Of a stretch of DNA of 64,000 bases, positions 15,236-58,924 are shown one piece after another (the first letter of the stretch is position 1; every line of letters begins with the position of its first letter). Position numbers and translations under genes: made by a program. The stretch comes from Amblyornis subalaris (lineage: Eukaryota; Chordata; Aves; Passeriformes; Ptilonorhynchidae): contig JACAXG010000061.1 in NCBI GenBank assembly GCA_018881555.1, positions 1,364,001 through 1,428,000 of the forward strand, read 5' to 3'. The notes under the pieces were generated by a model. It saw only the letters and a list, made by a program, of their open reading frames with translations, ran no database searches and was not told the DNA's origin.

Positions 15236-15715
15236 GAGATTCTGCATCCAGTTCTGGGCTTCCCAGTACAAGAGAGACATGGAGCTCGTGGAGCATAAGG
15301 CTATGAGGATGATGAGGGTACTGGAGCACCTCACTTATGAGGAAAGGCTGAGGGAGCTGGTCCTATTCAGCCTGAGAGGGATCTTATCAGTGCCTGTCTG
15401 TATCTGATGGGAGGGTGCCAAGAGGACAGAGCATCTCTCCTCGGTGGTGTCGAGCAATAGAACAAGAAGCAACAGGCAGAAGTGGAACAAGGGAAGTTCC
15501 ACCCGAACATGAGGGAGAACTTCTTTGTTGTGCGGGTGACCAAGCACTGGAACAGGTTTCTCAGAGAGGTTGTGGAGTGCTCTTGCGCTGGAAATATTCA
15601 AAATCTCTCTGGATCGATCAATCCTAAGTAAGGTGCTCTAGGGGACTCTGCTTGAGCAGGGAGGCTGGACCGGATAACATCCAGTGGTCCCTTCTAACCT
15701 TAACCATTCTGTGAG
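15236..15715 (+). mobile_element. CR1 LINE fragment abutting the ABCB promoter
   Basis: The segment follows the CR1 3' region in order: ccagttctgggcttcccagt, a GGAGCACCTC block, aaaggctgagggagctggtc, ttcagcctgagaggg, the aagcactggaacaggtttct block, then a 3' end with cttctaaccttaaccattct. It is diverged and interrupted by stops in all frames, so it is a dead copy. Its 3' end lies about 195 bp upstream of the TATA box at 15909, directly against the CpG-rich promoter, in the same orientation as the gene. Confidence 0.88.
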
Positions 15716-15719
15716 ACTC

Positions 15720-15940
15720 GGGGTGGAAGCGATGCTCCGGCAAGGGGCCGATGGGCTCTCCGTGAGCGCTTTGCGGGGCTGCAGAGGGCAGGAGCCGCGG
15801 GCCGGCATCGCCCTATCGGCGCTTCCTGGGCGGCCCGACGCGGCTGCGGCACGGACCTTCACCTGCAATCCGAGCCAAGGGCGGGCGGAGGGCGGGCGGT
15901 GCCGCCGCTATAAAGCCCGGGGCGGGCGAGGAGGACTCGC
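15720..15940 (+). promoter_or_regulatory. ABCB5: CpG-rich core promoter with TATA box and GC boxes
   Basis: Base composition changes abruptly from AT-rich to strongly GC- and CpG-rich at about 15720. Two GGGCGGG boxes (15879-15885 and 15890-15896), the Sp1/KLF-type site, precede TATAAAG at 15909-15915. Another ggggcggg follows at about 15919. A start roughly 30 bp past the TATA box would fall near 15940. The block at 15853-15864, read on the minus strand, gives AGGTGAAGGTCC, two nuclear-receptor-like half-sites. Promoter identity is inferred from these motifs plus the downstream untranslated exon with a good donor. Confidence 0.75.
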
Positions 15941-16030
15941 CCCGCAGGGAGCGCACCGGGCTGGGGGCGCCGCGCCGCTGTCGGGGGCTGCAGCCGCCCA
16001 CGCGTGCGGGCGTCAGCGTGGGCTGTGGAG
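15940..16030 (+). other. ABCB5: Exon 1, 5' untranslated
   Basis: This is a GC-rich untranslated first exon. The 5' edge is estimated as about 30 bp downstream of the TATA box. The 3' edge is set by a strong donor (ctgtggag then GTGAGC) at 16031. It contains no ATG. It would join exon 2 at 16752 over a 721-bp intron. The 5' end is approximate. Confidence 0.6.
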
Positions 16031-16770
16031 GTGAGCTGAAATAACGCGAGGGGAAAAGCACAGTCGGAAATCGAACCAAGAGGGTGTTTATTTTTTTTTT
16101 TTTATTTTTTTTTAATCTGAGGTTGATTGGGCATTTTCCTATAATTGCTATTTTAGGCTTAGTCAAATTTGTCTGTGACTTTTTCCTTGGGATTTCTGGT
16201 TTTGTTGTTGTTGGTTGGTTGGTGTTTTTTTTTTTTTTAACCAGTGTATTTGATGGATCAAGAAGAAAAGCCTCGGAAGACATAGAGCACCAGTCATTTA
16301 CCACCTCTAAATCTTATCTTAGTAACACATAGCATAACGAGTGCGTGTCTTTATCATTGTAATCACGACCATATTATGACTGTTCAATTAGTTCCAATCA
16401 AACATAAGGTAATGAGGAAAATCCTCTGTTCTGGAACAGATCATTCACAATAATTTCTATGTGAATGATTTTAGGATTAAGCAGAAAAGACTACTAAAAC
16501 AGGCTACTGCGCTAAGTCCCCTTGTAATAGTGTGCACTGTTCTTAATATCTCATTAATTGTAGTTCTTTTGTCATGCTGTTAGCTATTTTATTTTCTTTA
16601 TAGTCTTTCTATTAAAGTAGAATAATGTTGACACCAAAATGTAATGAGTCATGGAAAAAACTACAGATGTGAACTCTTTAAATATTTACAAATTCTAAGT
16701 GGTTTGGTGGGTTTTTATTGCAGGTTCTAACTAATGTGACTTTCTCATAAGCGTACAACAAAGAAGAACA

Positions 16771-50396
<33,626 letters not shown>

Positions 50397-50920
50397 TACT
50401 ATTTGCTGAGGGTTTTTTTTTTTCTTCTTTTAATGGAAAGACATGAAAAGCTTTACAAAGGATTAATGTTGGCTGTGTCTGTGCTGACGGAGCAGGGACT
50501 GTGTTGTAGCCTGGTTGCTGTATCCAGTGTAGCCCTTGGCCCACACATCCATGGGGGTGAGCAGTGCGTGCCCTGTGCTGGGTCACAGAAGGTGCACAGA
50601 GGAGTCCTAGGGGCCAAGCAGTTTGGGGTGTCAGGTGATCTGGAGGGAGTCAGACCTGGAGTAATCTCATCCATAGCTCAGGGGGCACCCTACTCTTATT
50701 GTCCACCAAACCCATGCCCATAGCAGCTGCCACAGACCAAGGGGATACCAGAGTATGACAGCAGTTAAACACAATGGATAAACAGCGAGCTGCTACTTGT
50801 GGTTGCCCTTTGGGTTTCTTCACCAGCCAGATGAAGTCATAAGGTTGTCTTTAGTTAAAGATGATTGTCAACTCTTACTGAAAACAGAGATTCCAAATAA
50901 AAAAATTTGCATTAAATTTA
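50397..50920 (+). other. ABCB5: 3' untranslated region with AATAAA signal
   Basis: AATAAA at 50896-50901 is followed by G/T-rich sequence (gtgattgtatgggtttgatt) and a long poly-T run at 50952-50970, a plausible downstream element. Cleavage is therefore expected near 50915-50925, giving a 3' UTR of about 520 nt. A second AATAAA at 51269-51274 could give a longer transcript. Confidence 0.7.
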
Positions 50921-51324
50921 AAGAGAAAAGGGGGTGATTGTATGGGTTTGATTTTTTTTTTTTTTTTTTTCCCCCCACTTTATGCCACTTTTCTGGTACT
51001 ACTGTGCTTCACACATTTCTTGGAAATTCAGTTTTCTATTTCAGATATTAGTTGTAACAATTAGTTGTAACAAGTTACAAGCTTTCCATATCAAGATAAA
51101 CTGACATAAAACATACCACTGTTTTGTTTAGTATTGTTCAAATGTTGACCTAACAGAGTTTAATCGTTCTTTGAATCCATCAGGATCATTTCAAAAGTTT
51201 TGTGGGGGAGCTAGGATGGCTTCTTTTTGAGTGGATTCATGTCAGCCATGTAAATAGCTTTTCTTTAAAATAAAGAAAAAAAGTTGTTTTCAATATGAGT
51301 TCCTTTATTTTTAATGGGCATGGT

Positions 51325-51428
51325 ATTAGGGAAATGGTTTAGTGGTGGACTTGATAGTGTTAGGTTAATGTTTGCCCTTAATGATTTAAAGGGCCTTTCC
51401 CAATCTAAATGATTTTATGGTCCTATGA
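51325..51428 (+). mobile_element. CR1 LINE 3'-end fragment
   Basis: A block reading gtggtggacttgatagtgtt, gatttaaagggcctttccca, then atctaaatgattttatggtc has the form of a CR1 3' terminus (target '...aaggtcttttccaacctaaatgattctatg'). It is about 100 bp long and diverged. Confidence 0.75.
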
Positions 51429-52015
51429 ATAATTTCAAAGATTGTTTGAAATGTTGGCAAAGCTTGTTTACACGTGTGCTTTAATAATTTGTTATTCCTC
51501 TGATATATTCCTCAGGGTGCTGCAATACATCCTTTAACAGTTGAAGAATATGTACTGTGTAGTCAGAATCACTGAGCAGCTGGGCTTTTTTGGCTGGTTA
51601 AACCCAGTTGCAGCATTTTAGTTTTCCGAGGCTTTGCACGTGGGTTAGGATTTATAGCCTGGAGCAACCTGCAGTACTTTATAATTTCCAGATTGTATCA
51701 CACAAACTTACGGTAATTACTATCGCCTTTGCTCAGTTCAATTATTTTCTGGCATCAGGATCTGCAAGGGGACTAAAACACACAAAAGAAAATGAATTTT
51801 GATCTCAAGTTTGCCAAAATAAATACAGTTGCTCTCCCTTACAGTTTTTCTCAGGGCCTTCTTCAGAGGAGTTTTCACTCATTCAGGCACCTCTCTTTGC
51901 TTTCTTGTGATAGGTAGATACTATGGACGGGCTGCCCTTATTACATTCATAATTATCTAATGTGGGCTCCAGTTAATTCCCTTTGCCCTGTTCTTTTTCT
52001 GCACTGGAGTTAAAA

Positions 52016-52690
52016 TTACAGAATTAACTTGGTTGGAAAAGAGCTTTGACATCATCAAGTCCAACCTATGACCTAACACTACTTTATCCCCTAGACCATG
52101 GCACTAAGTGCCACATCCAGTCTTTTTTTAACCACCACCAGAAACAGTGACTCCACCACCTCCCTGGGCACCCCATTCCAATGCCCAGTCATTCTTTCTG
52201 TGAATAATTTTTTCCCAATCTTCAGCCCAAACTTCCTCTGGCATAACTTAAGACTGTGTCCTCTTGTCCTGTTACTGGTTGCCTGAGAGAAGAGGCTGAC
52301 CCTCACCTGGTAACACCCTCCTTTCAGGCAGTCGTACAGAGTAATAAGGTCTCTTCTGTGCCTCTTCTTCTCCAGTCTAAACAACCCCAGTTCCCTCAGC
52401 TGCTCCTCATCAGACCTGTGTTCTAGACCCCTCACCAGCCTTCTTGCCCTTCTCTGGACATGCTCCAGCATCTCAACGTCCTTCCTAAATGGAGGGGCCC
52501 AGAACTGGACACAGCACTCAACATATTGCTTGCCAGGGCTGAGTATAGGGGAAGAATCCCTGCCCTGCTCCTATTGGCCACAGTCTTCCTGATACAGGCC
52601 AGGATATCATTGGCCTTCTTGCCCACATGGGCATACTGCTGGTTCATGTTCAGTTTGCTGTAGATCAGTACTCCCAGGTCCCAGGGCATA
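52016..52690 (-). mobile_element. CR1 LINE fragment with reverse-transcriptase remnants, minus orientation
   Basis: On the minus strand this is about 675 bp of CR1 3' sequence. Two adjacent frames carry the C-terminal part of CR1 ORF2: at about 52460-52690 [28 protein letters not shown] and [12 protein letters not shown]; at 52091-52471 [48 protein letters not shown] and [13 protein letters not shown]. The switch of frame near 52470 is a frameshift, so the copy is broken. The ordered host-side gcccagaactggacacagca block on the plus strand supports the assignment. Confidence 0.93.
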
Positions 52691-53697
52691 ATCACACTCC
52701 TGCCACTCGCTTCCCACATGCACTGGTTGTGCAGCCAGCACGCTGCGTGATCGGTGCAATTACTATGCCTTGGGCCTGTGATGGCCACGTCACTCCTGTG
52801 TGATATCCATGTGACTCCTGTGTGATTGCCACAGGCCAGGAACATGCTTGTTGGGCCCCCCTGCTTCAGCAGGGCCGAGGAGGTGGGCAGTCAGATGGGG
52901 AGAGAGCCAAGCCTGACAGCTGTGCTGCAGGAAATGTCCTCTGCTTGGATGCAATTAAGAAGTAAAAATAGAAAACACAATGGAAGTAAATAATATTGAT
53001 TTTACCTAAGTTCACAAGTGAGGTGTTATGTAACATACAAACATATATTACTGATTTATCTCTGTACAAACACTATTAAAAGTCACTCCTATCACAGTCC
53101 TGTTTAAAAGATCAGCTTCAGACCTGAGAAAAATACCAGACAAAAGCAAGTCCTACCCAACACAAAAGAGACGGTGAACAAGAAAACAGAGCAAAATCCC
53201 CAACATCTGTAATAATGACAAAAGAGCACACTACTGCATGCCTGCTAAAAGACAGACTGAGCTGGATGACTTTTTTGACTCCATGGGATATAGAGATGAA
53301 TACGTTCAGCTTGTAGGCGCTAAAAGCAAATTCTGTGCTCTGCTGGTTTATTTCAGACCATCCAAGTCACCTTCCCAGCTGGATCTGCCCAAAGAGCTTG
53401 CAAACTAGCTATGCTCTGATTAAAAGCAGACCTAAATTCAGAGACAAAGGTATGTCAAAAGCACCTATTTCAGCACCAAGCACTATATGCTATAGAGCTC
53501 AAAAGAATAAGCCCTGGCAGAAAATAAAATCTTGTGAGGACACATTTTAAGAGCAGAGGATTTGTTGAACCCACTAAGTAAACACTCAATTTTTTCTTCA
53601 AAATGTCTTATGAATGCCTTCTCTGAAGTCTTCGCTCTCTTTTCTGGGAAGTCATATCTTTATAATTCCATAGGAGGCTTAGATCAGTGCTGGCATT

Positions 53698-53771
53698 AAG
53701 CAAACGTCTGAGCTGAGTGGTCCTTGTCTAGTCATGAAGGAGGCCTTTGGTGTTCCTTGACAAGCATGGGC
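53698..53771 (+). repeat. Left arm of a 74-bp inverted repeat
   Basis: This 74-nt segment (starting aagcaaacgtctgagctgag, ending ttccttgacaagcatgggc) is matched without gaps by the reverse complement of 54592-54665, at 68 of 74 positions by my count. The arms enclose 820 bp that include the solo LTR. Similarity beyond the arms on both sides is weak. Confidence 0.88.
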
Positions 53772-53989
53772 TAATCTGTTCCTTCCCCCCTATCCTTGTG
53801 GCAGTCATTTTAGGGGTGAGGTCCTGTGACACCGGCAGTGACTCACCATATTGTGGGCAGTGACTCCTCATATGTTTGGAGAACACCAGCACTGGCTTGT
53901 GAAGGGTTAGGGGAGACTTTTAACTCAGACACCTGAGATATACAGCGGCACAGAACAAGCATTTTGGAAAAAACATGTGGTTATAAATA

Positions 53990-54317
53990 TGTCCTGGTTC
54001 AGCCAGGACAGGGTTAGTTTTTGCAGTAGCCAGGAGGGGGCCTGTCCAGGATCCGGAGGTTATTCTATACCACTTTCTCTCTTTTGTACACCTTTGTTAT
54101 TAATATTGTTGCTGTTACTGTTTGTTTTATTCTCTCATAGCTGTTTCCAGTAAATTGTTCTTATCTCATGATGATCTCTACCTTTTGTGCCTCCAATTCT
54201 CGTCTCCAGCCACCCACAAGGAGGAGAGAAAGGGAAAGGGAGGAGCGAGCAGCAGCATGGTTTGGAGAGTCTGAATGGGAGTATTAAATTGGGGAGTACC
54301 ATTCCTAAAACATGACA
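53990..54317 (+). mobile_element. Solo LTR of an avian endogenous retrovirus
   Basis: The segment runs from TGTCCTGGTTCAGCCAGGAC to ...aaacatgaca, so it has TG...CA ends. Internally it shows features common in avian ERV LTRs: the ttattaatattgttgctgtt stretch, the aaattgttcttatctcatga block, a 'ctccagccacccacaaggaggaga' type segment and the gagcgagcagcagcatggtt block. No internal retroviral coding sequence is attached. The flanking pentamers (aaata before, aaaca after) differ by one base and may be a decayed target-site duplication. Confidence 0.8.
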
Positions 54318-55311
54318 AAACATATCAATTCACTGTTTACAAACAGCATTATTATTATTTGCCAATAAGTATTTTAAGTTAGAGAAGGGCTGTTTACTTT
54401 TAATTTGAATTTCTGTAGTATTAATAACAAAACATTTAAAAATCTTTGATAACAAAAAATGAGTCTTCTCAATTAAGAAAGCATCTAACTTCATTATGAA
54501 CCAAATCTAGCCTCTCCCAACAGCAGAAGAATTTCACTGATCCTCCCACTAAAAATGCTACATTATGATTATGAATGAAGGGAGCATGTCGGCCCATGCT
54601 TGTCAAGGAACACCAAAGGCCTCGTTCATGACTAGACAAGAAGCACTTAGCCCAGACATTTGCTTTAAGTTTGCCAAAGGAAATAGCTGCTCTCCTTCAC
54701 AGAGTCTTGTTCAGTTTCTTAACCACTGAAGTTAATCACTTGACTCCATTGTAGTATCCTACATAGCGTTTAAATTTGCTGAAAGCTTTTCAGTTGTTAC
54801 TCTAGTCACAATGTTAATTATGAATGTAGACTGGAGTCCCAGAAATGGGATAAGTAGTTGAACTAGAGGGCACAGGACCCAATTATCTTTACGGCCTCAA
54901 AGAGTTAATTGTTTGTATGAGCAGTGGCATGTACCAGTCCCAGCCGGTGTGGATGTTTCCCATTCTTGGATGTGCTATTTCAGTTTGAAATACCTGTCAG
55001 CTATTCAGGAATAATGCAGTTCACAAAAGAGTAAATGAGTACACTGTTTATCATCCCATGTTTTTTTCCCCAAATATCTACTTACCTCTGCAACCTATAA
55101 AAATTAAATTTATGTTAATCTAAAACCTGTAAGTACACCCTTGTAAAGAGGTTATTTAATAATACTGACTGTACAGCAAAGTATGAAAACTTCCATTAAA
55201 TTTGCAATTCATAACCCTTGTACCTTTTAATAAATATCTTAAATTTTTTTGAGAAGTGGTGAGAAAAGAACAATTGGAGATTTTTCAGGGTCAGCTGAAA
55301 TGTTAGTACGT
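54318..55311. other. Intergenic DNA holding the right inverted-repeat arm
   Basis: Apart from the inverted-repeat arm at 54592-54665 (listed separately) and an adjoining segment at 54667-54713 that resembles 51807-51853, this stretch is unassigned AT-rich sequence without exons. Confidence 0.5.
54592..54665 (-). repeat. Right arm of the 74-bp inverted repeat
   Basis: Reverse complement of 53698-53771 with six substitutions and no indels. Directly outside it at 54667 begins aagtttgccaaaggaaatag, which resembles aagtttgccaaaataaatac at 51807. This suggests that part of a dispersed repeat is present. Confidence 0.88.
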
Positions 55312-55637
55312 CAGTGTGTACCTACAAGATAGCTTGGAGAGGGATTTTTTAGAAGGACATGCAGTAATAGCGCAAGGGGTGATGGCTTTAAACAGAAAGA
55401 GAGTAGATTTAGAGTAGATGTTAGGAAGACATTCTTTATTGTGAGGATGGTGAGGCATTGTCATGGGTTATCCAGAGAAGCTGTGAATGCCTCAGCCCTG
55501 GAAGTGTTCAAGGCCAGGGTGGATGGGGCTTTGAGCAGTCTGGTCTGTGGAAGGTGTCCCTGTCCATGGCAGGGAGGTTGGGACTAGGTGATCTTTCATG
55601 TCCCTTCCAACCCAAAGCAAGCTGTGATTCCATGAAG
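55312..55637 (+). mobile_element. CR1 LINE fragment
   Basis: CR1 3' blocks in order: cttggagagggattttttag, atggctttaaacagaaagag, ttaggaagacattctttatt, ggttatccagagaagctgtg, gaagtgttcaaggccagggt, ccctgtccatggcagggagg, gtcccttccaacccaaagca and ctgtgattccatga. It is 5'-truncated, diverged and cannot move. Confidence 0.93.
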
Positions 55638-57046
55638 AGAAGAAAAATTCATACAGTTTATCTGGAGATGTGGTTGTGTTTTTCTGAAGCAGGAAATACA
55701 GTGGCAGGTTTTCTAAGGTTTTTCCAAGCCCTTCTGTTTGCAAATGGACTTGGATAATACTGGGTGAATGTGGCTTGACAATTACGACAACTATATCCAA
55801 TCTGTAAATGAACCGGACGAGACTGTGGATGAAAGTCAATACATTGTTTGACCTCTTTCTGTGTATCCCTGCTGCTGTATGTAGACAAACTAGACTTCTG
55901 TAAAACACATCTTCTCTGTGTCTGAGACATTAAGGTGTTTCTAAGATCATCAACACAGTAAAGAAGAGAAACAGCTGGGCAACAGGGTCACAGACAGCAT
56001 CTATGTAGCTCTTCCTGTAAAATGCACTTGAAGGGCTGATTTTGTTCAGTTCGGATCCTTAGGTACTTGTAAATGACTCTCAGTTTTAGATGCAAAGGTG
56101 GAAGAATCGAGTTGCCTTGCCTTGATCCTTTATTGTTCTCTAGCTACCCTGTATGTAAGTTTCGCCACAGATTGCCCATCACCGCAACATTTTCCAGGGT
56201 TATGGCTCTCCCTGACGGTTCACTTCCAGTTGCCTGGACTGCTTTTCCTCCTCAAGCACCTTGCCTAGGACACACAGCAGATGCTGCACCATGTGATCCA
56301 ATGCAAAAGCGCAGACAGAGATGAGAAGGGAAGTGACAAAAGCAATTGCAATACTAAAGGATTACTTTCTAAAATTAACAAAAGTTTCTCACCAGAAGAC
56401 TGGTCATTGCACTCAGTAAATTAATCATTTACACTGGATTGCTTTCATCTGCCTCTGTGCTGTACTTTGTTATCCAGACTCCAGGCAGCTCCTATCTACC
56501 CAAGACCCTAGTAGTTATCTCATTGTAGCATTTTATTGCCTATCTGGTTCATCAGCAGTTATGCCCAGAAACTATTTTCTGAAGCATGTCTTTCCATCTG
56601 GAAATAATAATTTGCTGTGCCCTTGGGGAAGCTCACATCCACTGGAGTTATCCCCAGCCTGCTCAGTGACATCACTATCACAAGCTCCAAACCAAACTTG
56701 CTAAGCCTTCCTGTAATTCTCCTGAAGATGCCAATCTTTACTGAATGTTTTCACAGAAAGATGTTTTAAAGTCATGTTAGCTCGATAAATAGATTTTGTG
56801 GACTTGTTTGAATCGACTAATATATCTTTCATTGAGCTGCTCTTTCCATATGTTATACCCTGGTCACTCAAACCTAGGGTTAAACCGAGGTTCTTTTGCT
56901 TTGGGTAGGTGCAAAGGAGAAAATTCCAACCAAATATTCTCAAGAAGTAAAAATACACAAAAGAGTAAATAGTACATAACATCACTTAGCATAGACTTAG
57001 CCCATTGAACAAAGAAAACCTTATAACCCATTCAATGTTATGTTCT

Positions 57047-57115
57047 GTGAGAAGAGAGTTAGAAGAAGAAGAAAGAGAGAAGAACAGAAAGACAGGGAAA
57101 AAAATAGAAAAACAG
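57047..57115 (+). repeat. Purine-rich (GA/A) tract
   Basis: An almost uninterrupted run of A and G with gaagaagaaagagaga units. Low-complexity sequence of this type can adopt triplex structure. No other role is visible. Confidence 0.75.
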
Positions 57116-58882
57116 ATATAGCTACCAACTCCTGTGTTCCAGCGATGTAAAGCTCCAAGATGAAGGTAGGGTTAAAGGACAATGTGCTGGCCTTGTGGTG
57201 AGGCTTCTTAAAGCCTTGGCCCATCCCAGGCCTTCCTCCCAGGCAGGACTTCCAGTCTCTCAGCCACTCAGGGACTGGGTCAGGCTACACTGAGGCGCTG
57301 CCTCCAGTGTGCCAGGATTGATGGACACTGTGGTGCTGAGGGCTATGGGGGAAGGGCACAAAGCAGGGCCTGACCCACCCCCCTACCACACATTCCAAGC
57401 CCCCAAGATGTCTCAACACAGATTACCTTTTCCAGTCTCTGATACCATAGGAGCAACATCCTCATTTCTTTCTAATCCTTAGGAACATCATCTGTTATCA
57501 CTGCCCTCTCTCTACTGTGTTGTCCAAAGCAAAACTATCTTGCAGTCAATCACCACTAGAAGAGTCCCTCTTGTTATGGTCCTTGAAGTTTGAAAGAGTA
57601 ACTGTATGAAGATGGCTATTTTTGTGGAAATAATTGTTCAAATTCACCTCAATGACAAAAGGATATCCTCAGTGTTTGATCCACCATGAGCAGCACTCCT
57701 GGAGAATGCACATGAGATTCTACCAAGAGGGAAACAAGGGAGAAGAGGCGCTGCTGTGGGGCACTTACCACTTAACTGCAGACATTTGGGTCTGAAGCAA
57801 TCAATCAGATTGCCTTTAAAGAGCTCTAGGACACTACTCATCTGTTTCCAAATCTCTGCCTGAACAGACAGTGAACTACATCAGGGAAGTGCCTATTTAT
57901 TACCACAAATTGAAATGAAGAGTCTCAGTTTTTAGTCAGAGTATACATTTACATTTGCATCAGGTAAAGAGAGTTCCACTTTAAATGTTTTATCTTTCTT
58001 AAAGAGATCGCTAGGTTAGTTTATCAGTCCAGCCAAAAATTCTTGGCGGTCCTCACCTGGGATCTCCAGGCACCTCCAGATAGACTCTGGGGAGCCCAGT
58101 CTTGCAGATAAGGAATGCTTCGAGGAAGAGGAATGGCCTATGCAGCAAACGAGGGTCAGTTTTCTTCATCTAGTTATCAACAGTGCAAGAAGATTTGGAA
58201 TGAAGAAAAAACACTGAGGAAACAGAAATATTTATCCTAAATATGCAAAATTGAAAACTAAATGTACAGATTGCAGAAGCATCCAAAACGGCTTATAATC
58301 ATTAGTGAATTAGGAGAATCTGGATCTTTTTCCCTCTTGGATGGCATGAGGAAAATTTTAAACGAGGAGTTAGCGTTATTAGGAATCAAAATAGTTGATG
58401 TCTCTGACATTCACATACAATGCCTGGTTTTTATGAAACCACATTAAAAATGATAAGCAGAGTTCCTGTTTTCACATCTGTTACTCATATGAACCATCCC
58501 CTGACAATGCAGTGTGTGTGCTGCTTCAGAAGAAACTCAACCAAACAACTATCACTTTATACAGCACTAATAGGTTTGGTTATAAACCCATGATGTGTTT
58601 TATTTACTATAAATGAAGTGTGTATCAGCAACACTGAATGTGGAAACAAAATTTTAATAGGTCACTTTCATTATTCTAGAGCAATGTGAAGAGACATTTG
58701 TAATGGAATTCACTTTTCAGTATTCAGTAATGTAGTTTTAGTTGGAATAAATAGGATTCCCAATACAGATTTACACTACTTTCTTGAATTTCTCGTTTCA
58801 CACATACTTTGAGACCTGGAACAACTTTTTCCATGAATAGATGCCAATTCTTTTGGGACTCTTCCAGTGTTATGTTTTAATG

Positions 58883-58924
58883 CTTTCTTTCTCTCTTTCT
58901 CTCTCTCTATTTTTTTTTTTTTTT
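58883..58924 (+). repeat. Pyrimidine (CTTT/CT)n and poly-T tract
   Basis: ctttctttctctctttctct followed by ctctct, a single A, and 14 or more T. Simple-sequence repeat. Confidence 0.85.

Larger units (their letters stand above)
50926..53989. other. Intergenic DNA downstream of the transporter
   Basis: A poly-T run and C6 tract (50952-50976), the CR1 fragments at 51325-51428 and 52016-52690 (listed separately), and otherwise unassigned AT-rich sequence. No exon is recognised. Confidence 0.6.

Noticed and set aside
15684..16304. Long open frames on both strands across the promoter and intron 1
   Set aside because: They follow the GC-rich composition of the CpG promoter and the poly-T/poly-A runs of intron 1. 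They have no family motif and overlap the TATA box and exon 1.
52098..52286. Plus-strand 62-codon frame
   Set aside because: It is antisense to the CR1 reverse-transcriptase remnant and is explained by it.
55492..55930. Minus-strand frames of 90-138 codons
   Set aside because: They run antisense through a CR1 3' fragment and adjoining noncoding DNA, with no motif.
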